Assembly: GCA_902777275.1 (NCBI GenBank)
Contig: CACYTI010000006.1
Coordinates: forward strand, 1 to 64,000
Reading direction: 5' to 3'
Length of the DNA: 64,000 nucleotides
Source: an uncultured Ruminococcus sp.
GTDB taxonomy: Bacteria; Bacillota; Clostridia; Oscillospirales; Acutalibacteraceae
The translations under genes were made by a program, and so were the position numbers. Of the stretch, positions 40,940 through 49,792 are shown in pieces. Below the pieces are notes generated by a model. That model worked only from the letters and a program-made list of their open reading frames with translations, was not told the origin of the DNA and did no database searches. The stretch's first letter is position 1, and the number at the start of each line of letters is the position of its first letter.

Positions 40940-43900
40940 ATGAAATTTAAAAAGACGATTTCGCTGATTCTTTCCGCGATAATGCTTTCCGGCTGCGCCA
41001 CCGTTGCCGTTACTGCGGCGACTGTTGACAGCGAAGCAACGGGCAGCTATTACAACGAAGACTATCTGGAAACGCAGGCGAGCTATGCCAAGAATGAAAG
41101 CGGATTCGGCGCGGTTTATTCACCGACCTCCACAACATGGAAAACATGGTCTCCCGAGGCATCAAAGATCAAGCTGAAGCTGTACACGACAGGCTCCGAC
41201 ACCGAGAACGGAGCGGCTGTTATCAACGAATACGAAATGACTAAAAACACCACAAGCGGTGTTTGGTCGATCACTCTCAGCGGCGATTACAAAAATATTT
41301 ACTACACCTATCTTGTTACCGTCAACGGCTCAACAAATGAAACACAGGACGTTTATTCAAACGCCGTGGGTGTTAACGGCAAGCGCTCAATGGTCGTTGA
41401 TCTTGATTCCACCGACCCCGAGGGTTGGAGCACCGACAGGCACGTGCTGCACAACAGCGCGTCGGAGTCGGTTGTCTGGGAGGTTCATGTGCGCGACTTC
41501 TCGATAGCCGACAACTCGGGCGTAAGCGAAGGCAACAAGGGCAAGTATCTCGCGTTCACCGAGGGCGGCACAACGCTCAACGGCACGCCCGGAGATATTT
41601 CGACCTGCGTTGATTACCTTGTAGAAAAAGGCGTCAACACAGTCCAGCTCCAACCGATCTACGACTTTGGCTCTGTTCGCGAGGATATGCCGAGCACATC
41701 CGCAAACCGCAACTGGGGCTACGATCCTGTTAACTACAACGTTCCCGAAGGCTCTTACTCCTCCGATCCCTACAACGGCAACACGAGGATAACTGAGTTC
41801 AAGCAGATGATCCAGGCTCTCCACGACAGGAACATCACAGTTGTTATGGACGTTGTTTACAACCATATGTATTCCGCCGAGGATTCCTGCTTTGAAAAGA
41901 CTGTTCCCGGCTACTATTTCAGAAAGAGCTCGGCTACAGTGTATTCAAACGGCTCGGGCTGCGGAAACGAAACAGCCTCAGACAAAGCGATGTACCGCAA
42001 ATTCATGGTTGACTCGGTTGCTTTCTGGGCAGAGGAATACCATATCGACGGCTTCCGCTTTGACCTCATGGCGCTCCATGACGCTACAACGCTCAACCAG
42101 ATCCGCAGTACACTCGACAATCTTTACGGCGACGGTTCGGGTCAGAATATACTCATGTACGGCGAGCCCTGGACGGGCGGTTCCTCTCCGTGCCCCTATC
42201 CCGCGACAAAGGATAACGCAAGCTACGTTGATGCGCGCGTCGGTATGTTCAACGATATCTACCGCGACGGACTCAAGGGCAGCCCCGACGGTTCCGACGG
42301 AAACTTTATTCAGGGAAGTGATTACGACACCGGAAAGATCGTAGCGGGCGTTAAGGGTCAGAGCTTCGGCGCGAAGGCTCCGTCTCAGACGGTAGCTTAC
42401 GCGGACGCCCACGACAACCTGATTCTTTGGGACAAGCTTTCCCTCTCTAATAATCCGACAAATCCCAATTACACCGGCACCTCCGAAAATATTCAGAGGC
42501 AGCTTATCGGCACAATGACGCTGCTTCTCACTTCAAAGGGTATTCCGTTTATGACGGCAGGCTCCGAGATGGGACGAACCAAGAAGGGCGACTCAAACAG
42601 CTACAACAAGGGCGACGATATCAATGAGATCGACTGGTCAAGAGCCAAGTCGATGCCCAACCTGCCCCAGTGGTACAAAACACTGGTAGCTTTGCGCTCA
42701 AACGTTTCGGTCATCAACAATAATATTTTCGCAAGCTCTAATGTTCTGACATGGTCTTCCGTTTGGGGTCACATTGTGGGTTACACCTACAACAATAACA
42801 TATCGGGCGAGTGGAGCAAGGTTTGCGTGCTTTACAACAACGACAGCAAGGAATATCAAATTTCAGATTTGGGTTCGAGCAGTTGGACGGTTGTGGCTAA
42901 CAGCGTATCAGGCAGCTCCATCTACCAAACAGGCGCAAACATCCAGGGTATCGCAACATATAACTCCTCGTCCGTTTATGTTCCCGGCAAGGGCACTATT
43001 GTGCTTGTTGAGAACATCGGCGCGAGAACCGTCACCGATTCCTTCGGAACGCTCACCGTAAGACACGTCACCGAGAGCGGCACGGTTCTCAAAACTCAGA
43101 ACGCCAAGTACCGTCCGGGCAGCACCTACCGTGCGCTGCCCGACAGCGATATTCTGTTCAGCAGAGAGCTTGTAAGGACTCAGGGCTCAACTACCGGTCA
43201 GGTTACTGCGGGCAGCAGCAACACCGTTACCTTTGTATACAGCGACAGCGAAATCAAAAACGGTCATCTGACGGTTCAGTATCTCAACGCGTCGGGAACA
43301 GCTGTCAAAGGCGCTGTTACAACGCGTTTGAAAGAGGGCGACGAATACAGCGCGGAAATCGCGGCGATCCAGGGCTATGAGCTTGATACCGACCTGTTCC
43401 CGGCTCAGTCGGCAGGGATCTTTGACGGCAATGACAAGACAATAACCTTCCGCTACAAGACCCTTACCCCGTCTTCAACAACTGTTCATTACTACAACAC
43501 GGGCGGCTGGGCAAGCGTTCAGCTTTATTCCTACACCGATGACGGACGTCAGCCCAACGGCGCTTGGAACACCTCAACATATATGACCGCCGATTCCACG
43601 CTCGGCAGCGGCTGGTATACCGCTACCGTTCCCGCAGCAAGTGCCTACGTTCTTTTCCACTACGGCGACAATCAGGAGCCTGCTTCCGGCGGCTACCTCG
43701 CGGCGGGTGAGATTTGGGTGCAGAACAAAACCGTCACCTTTAACTCCACTCTTAAAGTAAGCCATATTGATTTGGAAACAGGTCAGAAGCTCATTGACGA
43801 CGAGATCACGACCAAATCCAAAATCACTGCGAGCAGCTTCACCACCTCCGCTCTTGACGGCAGAACCGATGTTATCGCTCCCAACAACGCGACAGGAACC

Positions 43901-44185
43901 TATGCTCCCGGCGTTATAAATGTAGTTTACCGCTACGGCGGAGAGGATCCCAACGGTATTTTGATCGGCGACGTTAACCTGTCGGGCAACATCACTGTTG
44001 AAGATGTAACGACGCTTCAGCAGTATCTCTGCGAACAGATCACGCTTGAGGGCGACGCTCTGATCGCGGCGGAGTGCAACAGCGACAGCAGAATCAGCAT
44101 CAAGGACGTGACCCTCATTCAGAAATACCTTGCCGAATACACGACAGAAATCGGCAGAGTAGGCAGAAGGGTTTCCCCATCATAA
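40940..44185 (+). CDS. Dockerin-tagged type I pullulanase (GH13) with MucBP-like and starch-binding modules
   Basis: A 1081-residue exported enzyme. The signal peptide has a lipobox-like LSGC but also an AVTAA cleavage site. Then a CBM48-like N-terminal domain (FGAVYSPTSTTWKTWSPEAS, about 50-165), and a GH13 catalytic domain with pullulanase signature NWGYDPVNYNVPEGSYSSDP. Catalytic residues: D375 (GFRFD), E409 (GEPW), D492 (AHDN). A C-terminal beta domain, two MucBP-like repeats (about 697-840), a CBM25/26-type module (about 845-930), a third MucBP-like unit and a dockerin (about 1008-1072; GDVNLSGNIT and AECNSDSRIS loops) follow. It cleaves alpha-1,6 branches of starch outside the cell and docks onto a cohesin scaffold. 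Confidence 0.93.
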   Translation: MKFKKTISLILSAIMLSGCATVAVTAATVDSEATGSYYNEDYLETQASYAKNESGFGAVYSPTSTTWKTWSPEASKIKLKLYTTGSDTENGAAVINEYEMTKNTTSGVWSITLSGDYKNIYYTYLVTVNGSTNETQDVYSNAVGVNGKRSMVVDLDSTDPEGWSTDRHVLHNSASESVVWEVHVRDFSIADNSGVSEGNKGKYLAFTEGGTTLNGTPGDISTCVDYLVEKGVNTVQLQPIYDFGSVREDMPSTSANRNWGYDPVNYNVPEGSYSSDPYNGNTRITEFKQMIQALHDRNITVVMDVVYNHMYSAEDSCFEKTVPGYYFRKSSATVYSNGSGCGNETASDKAMYRKFMVDSVAFWAEEYHIDGFRFDLMALHDATTLNQIRSTLDNLYGDGSGQNILMYGEPWTGGSSPCPYPATKDNASYVDARVGMFNDIYRDGLKGSPDGSDGNFIQGSDYDTGKIVAGVKGQSFGAKAPSQTVAYADAHDNLILWDKLSLSNNPTNPNYTGTSENIQRQLIGTMTLLLTSKGIPFMTAGSEMGRTKKGDSNSYNKGDDINEIDWSRAKSMPNLPQWYKTLVALRSNVSVINNNIFASSNVLTWSSVWGHIVGYTYNNNISGEWSKVCVLYNNDSKEYQISDLGSSSWTVVANSVSGSSIYQTGANIQGIATYNSSSVYVPGKGTIVLVENIGARTVTDSFGTLTVRHVTESGTVLKTQNAKYRPGSTYRALPDSDILFSRELVRTQGSTTGQVTAGSSNTVTFVYSDSEIKNGHLTVQYLNASGTAVKGAVTTRLKEGDEYSAEIAAIQGYELDTDLFPAQSAGIFDGNDKTITFRYKTLTPSSTTVHYYNTGGWASVQLYSYTDDGRQPNGAWNTSTYMTADSTLGSGWYTATVPAASAYVLFHYGDNQEPASGGYLAAGEIWVQNKTVTFNSTLKVSHIDLETGQKLIDDEITTKSKITASSFTTSALDGRTDVIAPNNATGTYAPGVINVVYRYGGEDPNGILIGDVNLSGNITVEDVTTLQQYLCEQITLEGDALIAAECNSDSRISIKDVTLIQKYLAEYTTEIGRVGRRVSPS

Positions 44186-44217
44186 AAACTACTAATTGAA
44201 TAATCATATCAAAGCAG

Positions 44218-44239
44218 AGGGACCGTTATCGGTCCCTTT
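44218..44239 (+). terminator. Terminator after pullulanase gene
   Basis: GGGACCG/CGGTCCC hairpin followed by TTT. Confidence 0.65.
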
Positions 44240-44479
44240 GGCGTTGTAAATAACTGAATAATAGGGAGCTTATATATCACTAAATTAACAGGAAATCAAT
44301 AAATGGTCCCATTTAAAGGAATTATTCAGTGCCCGACAGCACCCAAGGGCGCATTTTTATGGGTTAATACAGGGCAAAAACGCCTTGTTTGCAAACAAAA
44401 AAAGACATTATTAGGAAAAAATTTAAATTTTAATAAAAAAACGATTGAATTTTATGTTTTTTTATGATAAAATTTAAAG

Positions 44480-44566
44480 CACAGAAATTGAAATCCTGAG
44501 GAGACTCCGGTTTCGTTTAGCCGAAACGTATAACCGGTTGATTTCCTAATAATTTCCAAGGAGTGC
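44480..44566 (+). promoter_or_regulatory. Structured 5' leader of Tyr/Asp-tail lipoprotein gene
   Basis: A TTGAAT/TAAAAT promoter (17-base spacer, about 44450-44478) gives a transcript that begins with an imperfect nested hairpin: GAAATC (44490-44495) pairs with GATTTC (44540-44545), CCGGTT (44507-44512) with AACCGG (44532-44537), and TTTCG with CGAAA around loop TTTAGC. The ribosome site AAGGAG follows outside the structure. Could be an mRNA-stability or regulatory element. 44186-44470 otherwise shows only the pullulanase terminator. Confidence 0.5.
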
Positions 44567-44573
44567 TGTTTAT

Positions 44574-45185
44574 ATGAAAAAAATAGGAAAAATCTTTTCT
44601 GCTATTGTGACCGTTGCATTATCTGCAGCCGTTGCAATTTCAATCGTAGGCTGCGGTTCGGGCTCAAAGAAATCGTCCTCTACTGCATCCTCAAAGACCG
44701 GGTCATCAGCAACCAGAGCAACAAGTTCACCTTCGTTAACCTCATCAAGCACCGCAGATTCAGTCACAACACGTCCTACAGCCGTGCCCACTACCGCCGC
44801 ATCACGTCCCACGGCTTCAACTGAAGCTACTATTCCGCAGGATACAAAGATTATTGAGAGAGCGGCTCTTCTCCACTTCGGTCTTACCCCCGGTCCAAAC
44901 ACGGCAGTAGATATTTTGTCAGTGGAAAAAGCTCCCGACAAAAAAGTTTATTACCTGGCAAATGTTTACTATGACGGCTACACCTATCCGGTTTATGTAT
45001 CTGCAGACGGCAGCGGTACTTATGAGCCCGAGGTGTTCTATGAGATGTACGGTATGACAGAGCAGCTTTACCAGTCAGATAGCGATAGCGGTGACGGCAG
45101 TTACTACGGCGGCGATTCCTACGACGCAGATCCCTATGATTATTACTACGATTACGGATACGATTACGGATACGATTATTATTGA
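44574..45185 (+). CDS. Lipoprotein with Ser/Thr/Ala linker and Asp/Tyr-rich tail
   Basis: A 203-residue lipoprotein: signal peptide with lipobox IVGC (Cys about residue 27), a long Ser/Thr/Ala/Pro-rich linker (29-85), a compact domain with IIERAALLHFGLTPG, KKVYYLANVYYDGYTYPVYV (about 86-155) resembling a PepSY-like single alpha-beta unit, and a very unusual tail of about 40 residues alternating Asp, Tyr, Ser and Gly (ends DYGYDYGYDYY). The tail could bind cations or be a tyrosine substrate. Function unknown. ATG behind AAGGAGTG. Confidence 0.7.
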   Translation: MKKIGKIFSAIVTVALSAAVAISIVGCGSGSKKSSSTASSKTGSSATRATSSPSLTSSSTADSVTTRPTAVPTTAASRPTASTEATIPQDTKIIERAALLHFGLTPGPNTAVDILSVEKAPDKKVYYLANVYYDGYTYPVYVSADGSGTYEPEVFYEMYGMTEQLYQSDSDSGDGSYYGGDSYDADPYDYYYDYGYDYGYDYY

Positions 45186-45217
45186 TTATCTGTGACAAAA
45201 GAGCTTAATACAATTGT

Positions 45218-45251
45218 GCCCGGGGCAGGAATGTCCCGGGCGTTTGCGTTT
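45218..45251 (+). terminator. Terminator after Tyr/Asp-tail lipoprotein gene
   Basis: GCCCGGGGC/GTCCCGGGC hairpin with a T-rich tail. Confidence 0.7.
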
Positions 45252-45362
45252 ATCGGATAAAATTTTAGGCAGAACTGTAATTATGCGGTTTTGTCTTGAT
45301 ATTTTCGGCTTGATGAGGTATAATGTCAGTTAGAAACAGCTAACCGCTGAAAGGATGATAAA

Positions 45363-47876
45363 ATGCGGCAATATGATGTGAAAGGAATGTCCTGCGCGGC
45401 GTGCAGCTCGCGGGTGGAAAAAGCGGTTTCAAAGCTTGACAACGTGACGTCCTGCTCGGTCAGCCTGCTGACAAACTCAATGACGGTCGATGGAACGGCT
45501 TCAACAGAGGAAATAATCGGAGCGGTTGAGAACGCGGGCTACTCCGCGTCTGTCAAAAATGATCGCAAATCAGAAAAGGACAGCGCGGCGGACAGCTTGA
45601 AGGATACCGAGTCTCCCAAAATATTAAAACGGTTGATTTTTTCTGCTGCGTTTTTACTCGTGTTGATGTACTTTTCAATGGGTCACATGGTCGGGCTGCC
45701 GCTGCCGCCCTTTTTCGCGGAGAACCATGCGGCGCACGGGCTTGTTCAGCTTTTGCTATCGGCTGTTGTTATGGTTATCAATCAAAAATTCTTCATAAAC
45801 GGCTTTAAGGGTCTGATACACCGCGCCCCGAATATGGACACGCTCGTGTCAATGGGTTCGGGAACCGCCTTTATATACAGCACTATCGTTCTGTTTTTGA
45901 TGATAGACGCCATGGGAAAGGGCGACTCCGCCGCTGTCGCGGAATACGCGCATGAGTTTTATTTTGAGTCGGCGGCGATGATCCTCACACTGATCACAGT
46001 CGGCAAGCTGCTCGAAACGAAGTCAAAGGGGCGCACGACCGACGCCCTGAAAAGCCTTATGGATTTAGCGCCCAAAACCGCCGTTGTTGAGCGCGGCGGA
46101 AAAGAAACCGAGGTCGATATCGAGTCGGTGCGTCAGGGCGATGTGTTTGTTGTCCGCGCGGGCGGAAGTATTCCCGTTGACGGCATAATTTTGGAAGGCG
46201 ACTGCGCGGTTGACGAGTCCGCGCTGACGGGCGAGAGTATTCCCGTAGACAAGTCGGCAGGCGACACTGTTTCGGCGGCGACGATAAGCCGCTCGGGTTT
46301 TATCAGGTGCCGAGCGACAAAGGTGGGCGAGGACACCACGCTTTCGCAGATCATCAAAATGGTGAGCGACGCTGCCGCCACAAAAGCGCCGATTGCGAAG
46401 GTTGCCGATAAGGTATCGGGAGTTTTCGTGCCTGCGGTCATCGCGGTTGCCGTTGTAACGGCGGTCGTCTGGCTTATATTGGGTCAGGGAGTCGGATTCG
46501 CTTTGGCGCGCGCGATATCTGTTCTTGTAATAAGCTGTCCTTGCGCACTCGGGCTTGCTACCCCGGTCGCGATCATGGTGGGCAGCGGCGTAGGAGCTAA
46601 AAACGGGATCCTGTTTAAAAACGCCGTCGCGCTTGAAACGGCGGGCAGGATACAAACCGTTGCACTCGACAAAACGGGCACAATAACACGAGGAGAGCCC
46701 GCCGTGACCGATGTCATCGTTGCCTGCGGCAGCGAGAACAAGCTGATTGAAGCGGCGTACTCGCTTGAGATCAAGAGCGAGCATCCCTTGGCTAAGGCGG
46801 TCGTGCGTTATGCCGAAAAGAATAATTATTCCGCAAAAGAAATAAATGGATTTAAGGTCCACACTGGCAGCGGTTTAACCGCAGAAATGGACGGTGAAAC
46901 GCTGAGCGCGGGCAATTTGGACTTTATCCGAACAAGGTGCAAGGTTGACGCAACCGTGCAAAAGCAAGCCGACGCACTCGCTGAGGACGGCAAAACTCCG
47001 CTGTATTTTTGCCGCGCCGGAAGACTCCTCGGCGTTATAGCCGTAGCCGACGTAATAAAGCCCGAAAGCCCTGAGGCTGTCAGGGAGCTTAGGCGCATGG
47101 GGCTGCGCGTTGTAATGCTGACGGGGGACAACCCCAAAACCGCCGAAGCCATACGCAGGGCAGTGGGGGTAGATGAGGTCATAGCGGGTGTGCTCCCTGG
47201 CGGAAAGGCGGAGCGTATCGAAGCGCTGTGCCGCGACGGAAAAACCGCGATGGTCGGCGACGGGATAAACGACGCGCCCGCGCTGACCTCGGCTGATCTG
47301 GGTATCGCGATAGGAGCGGGAGCCGATGTAGCCGTTGACGCGGCGGATGTGGTTCTTATGAAAAGCAGCCTGAGCGACGTTCCCGCGGCTGTCAGGTTGG
47401 GCAGAGCTACACTCAGGATCATTCATCAAAACCTGTTCTGGGCGTTTATTTACAATGTGATCGGGATACCGCTTGCGGCGGGAGCGTTCATCCTTGCCTT
47501 GGGCTGGAAGCTGAACCCGATGTTCGGCGCGGCGGCGATGTCGCTTTCGAGCTTCTGTGTTGTCACAAACGCGCTCAGACTTAATTTTGCGCGTATTTAT
47601 CCCAAGCAAACGGAAAATCCGGCTGCGGTCGGACCCGACATAAAAATCATAAACGAAAAGGAGAAAGATACTATGACAGTAACAATGAATATCAACGGCA
47701 TGATGTGCGCTCACTGCGAGGCGCGTGTAAAAAAGACGCTTGAGGCGATCCCGCAGGTGGAAAATGCCGATGTCAGCCACACCGAGAACCGCGCAGTCGT
47801 GACGCTCAGGGAAGAGGTGCCCTTCGAGGTGCTGAAAGCCGCTGTTGAGGCTCAGGACTACGAAGTGGTCGATTGA
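45363..47876 (+). CDS. copA: Copper-exporting P1B ATPase with C-terminal CopZ-like HMA domain
   Basis: An 837-residue membrane pump. Order: N-terminal HMA domain (GMSCAACSSRVEKAV, CxxC), eight transmembrane helices with the CPC metal site in SCPCALGLATPV, phosphorylation motif DKTGTITRGE, HP locus SEHPLAKAV and hinge GDGINDAPALTSADLG. After the usual CopA end (NALRLNFARIY...) a spacer leads into a second HMA domain (about 771-837, GMMCAHCEARVKK). The spacer holds AAAGGAGAAAG and then ATG 47673 in the same frame, so the terminal domain may also be made alone as a copper chaperone. It exports Cu+ from the cytosol. Confidence 0.95.
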   Translation: MRQYDVKGMSCAACSSRVEKAVSKLDNVTSCSVSLLTNSMTVDGTASTEEIIGAVENAGYSASVKNDRKSEKDSAADSLKDTESPKILKRLIFSAAFLLVLMYFSMGHMVGLPLPPFFAENHAAHGLVQLLLSAVVMVINQKFFINGFKGLIHRAPNMDTLVSMGSGTAFIYSTIVLFLMIDAMGKGDSAAVAEYAHEFYFESAAMILTLITVGKLLETKSKGRTTDALKSLMDLAPKTAVVERGGKETEVDIESVRQGDVFVVRAGGSIPVDGIILEGDCAVDESALTGESIPVDKSAGDTVSAATISRSGFIRCRATKVGEDTTLSQIIKMVSDAAATKAPIAKVADKVSGVFVPAVIAVAVVTAVVWLILGQGVGFALARAISVLVISCPCALGLATPVAIMVGSGVGAKNGILFKNAVALETAGRIQTVALDKTGTITRGEPAVTDVIVACGSENKLIEAAYSLEIKSEHPLAKAVVRYAEKNNYSAKEINGFKVHTGSGLTAEMDGETLSAGNLDFIRTRCKVDATVQKQADALAEDGKTPLYFCRAGRLLGVIAVADVIKPESPEAVRELRRMGLRVVMLTGDNPKTAEAIRRAVGVDEVIAGVLPGGKAERIEALCRDGKTAMVGDGINDAPALTSADLGIAIGAGADVAVDAADVVLMKSSLSDVPAAVRLGRATLRIIHQNLFWAFIYNVIGIPLAAGAFILALGWKLNPMFGAAAMSLSSFCVVTNALRLNFARIYPKQTENPAAVGPDIKIINEKEKDTMTVTMNINGMMCAHCEARVKKTLEAIPQVENADVSHTENRAVVTLREEVPFEVLKAAVEAQDYEVVD
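47673..47876 (+). CDS. Possible separate CopZ-like chaperone from an internal start inside copA
   Basis: ATG 47673 lies in frame within copA and is preceded, seven bases away, by AAAGGAGAAAG, stronger than many real ribosome sites here. The product would be 67 residues, a complete HMA copper-chaperone fold (MTVTMNINGMMCAHCEARVK), the normal size of CopZ. Either internal initiation makes a free chaperone, or a former copA-copZ pair became fused by loss of a stop codon. Confidence 0.5.
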   Translation: MTVTMNINGMMCAHCEARVKKTLEAIPQVENADVSHTENRAVVTLREEVPFEVLKAAVEAQDYEVVD

Positions 47877-47917
47877 ACAGGCAGATTGCCTGAACGCTCC
47901 GCAGGCAGTAATGTCTT

Positions 47918-47992
47918 ATGGGAATCTCTAATAATTCAATGCCATGAAGCTTCCGTGCTTATGCGCGGTCGGGAATTTTTAAGGGTTCCTTA
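47918..47992. repeat. 73-bp dispersed repeat, copy 2
   Basis: GGGAATCTCTAATAATTCAA at the left, core CCGTGCTTATGCGCGGTCGG, and a right end ATTTTTAAGGGTTCCTTA. Same family as 29755-29827. The remainder of 47877-48217 holds the terminator at 48005-48056 and a putative promoter region for the lipase-like gene. Confidence 0.65.
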
Positions 47993-48004
47993 TATTATGA
48001 TTTG

Positions 48005-48056
48005 AAAAACGGTTGGTTCAAGCTCAATTTTCGAGCTTTGAGCCGACCGTTTTTTG
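48005..48056. terminator. Strong terminator between copA and lipase-like gene
   Basis: AAAACGGTTGGTTCAAGCT pairs with GAGCTTTGAGCCGACCGTTT; T run follows. Confidence 0.85.
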
Positions 48057-48217
48057 GCTAAAAAAGTATTCAAAAAATAAAAAATATAGTTGGCTTTTGT
48101 GTCATTAATTTGTCATTCATACTTTGATATACTGTAGACACCGACAGAGGAAAGCAACAAATTATCATAAACCTCAAAAAGTATTTGAAAAAAACAATTT
48201 GAAAAGGAGCAATCAAA

Positions 48218-49669
48218 ATGAGAAAAATAAATATGAAAACAAGAGTCGCATCAAGCTTTCTTTCCGCAGTCACAGCTATTCAGTCAGGCGCAGCTGCTGT
48301 TTCAAACAGTCACGCGGGAAAAAATCCTGCCGTTCCCGATAAACCCAAGAACGTTATAAAGGGCACCGTAGCCGTCAAAAAACCAAACTGGAGAATAGTC
48401 AACGATAACTATTTCTACAGCGACAGCTATTTTGAACATTCGGGTAAAGAACGCGACGCGCACCTGAGAACGATGTCCGCCGCACTTGCTTTCGCAGCAA
48501 AAGGAACATCGGAAAATCACATTAAGATGCTTAATAATATCGGCTTCTCAGACATAAAGACATACGATATGGATAAAACAACAGCCGACACCATCGGAAC
48601 AGTGCTCGCCCACAAGGAGATCGGCGGCGAGGAGGTTGTCGCGGTCTCAATCAGAGGCGATGACTACAAAAACGAATTCGCTTCCAATTTTCTGGTAGGC
48701 GAACAGGGTGACGCGAGAGGATTTGCTTCGGCGGCTAAAATCGTAAAGAAAAGAATGAAGGCTTACATTGAAGAAAACGGATTCGACTTTGTGAAAATCT
48801 GGATGGTAGGCTACAGCCGTGCGGGCGCAGTGGCGAACCTTATAGGCAGAGATATCAACCGCAGACCCGACGATTACTTGACCGACGAGGACAGCCTGTA
48901 CGTCTACACCTTTGAGGCCCCCAACTGTTCAGAGGTTCCCACTGTTTACAGGAACATTCACAACGTATCCGACTGCCGCGATATCGTCAGCGAGTTTTAT
49001 CCGGAGGCGTGGGGGCTTTACCTCAACGGCGTCAGAGAGGAAATAGGCGACGCAAAGGATACTCTCATGGCTAAAAAGCTGAATCTTATCGCTCCCGGCT
49101 ATAACGACGATTTCAAAGAAGTTAACAAGGCGATGTTTGTCATGAAATTTTCGGATTTCATCGGGAAAAATATAAGCAGAAGCGTATTCAGCGATACTCT
49201 GGAGAGGCACCTCAGTCAGCTGATCGACATTTTTTTCTCCATGACAGGCATTCAAAAGGCGGTTCTTGCCGTCTACATCAATCAGGTTATTGCCAACATT
49301 AAATCCGATAAGGATTTGTTAAGAACTGCAATGGCGCTTTTCAGCGACTCCGACCAAGATAAGGCTGCGGAGGACGCGGCAGCCTTTATCATCCGCAGCC
49401 TTGACAAGGCTGCGTCAGAGGTCAAAACGCCGTTTTCCGAGCAGGAATATTCCGCTGTGAAGGACGCTGTCAAGCCCATAGTTTCCGCTCTTATCCCTAT
49501 AATCAAGTCCGACCTTACAACCCTGACGATCGACGCTGACGGAAGCGTGGTCACAGTGCCTATTTACCACATTCTTTCCTTTGTCGGTAATTTAAACAAT
49601 ATCATTAAGCACCACTACACCGCGAGTGTTTTTGAACGGCTCAAGGCGCTCGATTCATATTACGCGTAA
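48218..49669 (+). CDS. Exported lipase-like (class 3 type) alpha/beta hydrolase
   Basis: A 483-residue protein, probable secretion signal (1-30, Ser/Ala-rich). The region 60-290 resembles class 3 lipases: VVAVSIRGDD (oxyanion strand), then KIWMVGYSRAGAVANLIGRD with the nucleophile elbow GYSRAG (Ser200), and YTFEAPNCSEV. The Asp and His of the triad are likely near 253 and 330 but I cannot fix them. The C-terminal 200 residues are helical and not recognised. Substrate (lipid or ester) unknown. ATG behind AAAAGGAG. No dockerin. Confidence 0.8.
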   Translation: MRKINMKTRVASSFLSAVTAIQSGAAAVSNSHAGKNPAVPDKPKNVIKGTVAVKKPNWRIVNDNYFYSDSYFEHSGKERDAHLRTMSAALAFAAKGTSENHIKMLNNIGFSDIKTYDMDKTTADTIGTVLAHKEIGGEEVVAVSIRGDDYKNEFASNFLVGEQGDARGFASAAKIVKKRMKAYIEENGFDFVKIWMVGYSRAGAVANLIGRDINRRPDDYLTDEDSLYVYTFEAPNCSEVPTVYRNIHNVSDCRDIVSEFYPEAWGLYLNGVREEIGDAKDTLMAKKLNLIAPGYNDDFKEVNKAMFVMKFSDFIGKNISRSVFSDTLERHLSQLIDIFFSMTGIQKAVLAVYINQVIANIKSDKDLLRTAMALFSDSDQDKAAEDAAAFIIRSLDKAASEVKTPFSEQEYSAVKDAVKPIVSALIPIIKSDLTTLTIDADGSVVTVPIYHILSFVGNLNNIIKHHYTASVFERLKALDSYYA

Positions 49670-49705
49670 CAGTGTGTAAAACAGCGCAGCGCTGTGACAA
49701 ACAAC

Positions 49706-49780
49706 AAATGTCATTTCGGTTAAAACGGATAAGCCTGCTAAAGCTCAGTATCCAGTTTTAAACCGAAATGACATCTTTTA
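49706..49780. terminator. Long-stem bidirectional terminator
   Basis: ATGTCATTTCGGTTTAAAAC-type arms (ATGTCATTTCGGTT / AACCGAAATGACAT) close a long stem between two convergent genes. Confidence 0.8.
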
Positions 49781-49792
49781 TTATACATTTTT

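Noticed and set aside
44574-45185. Frame error at the Asp/Tyr-rich tail
   Set aside because: The frame is continuous to a stop followed by a terminator, and the composition is regular; I take the tail as real.
46065-47780. Long reading frames antisense to copA (up to about 300 codons)
   Set aside because: They are shadows of the GC-rich copA gene, lack ribosome sites and known motifs, and the sense strand encodes a complete ATPase.
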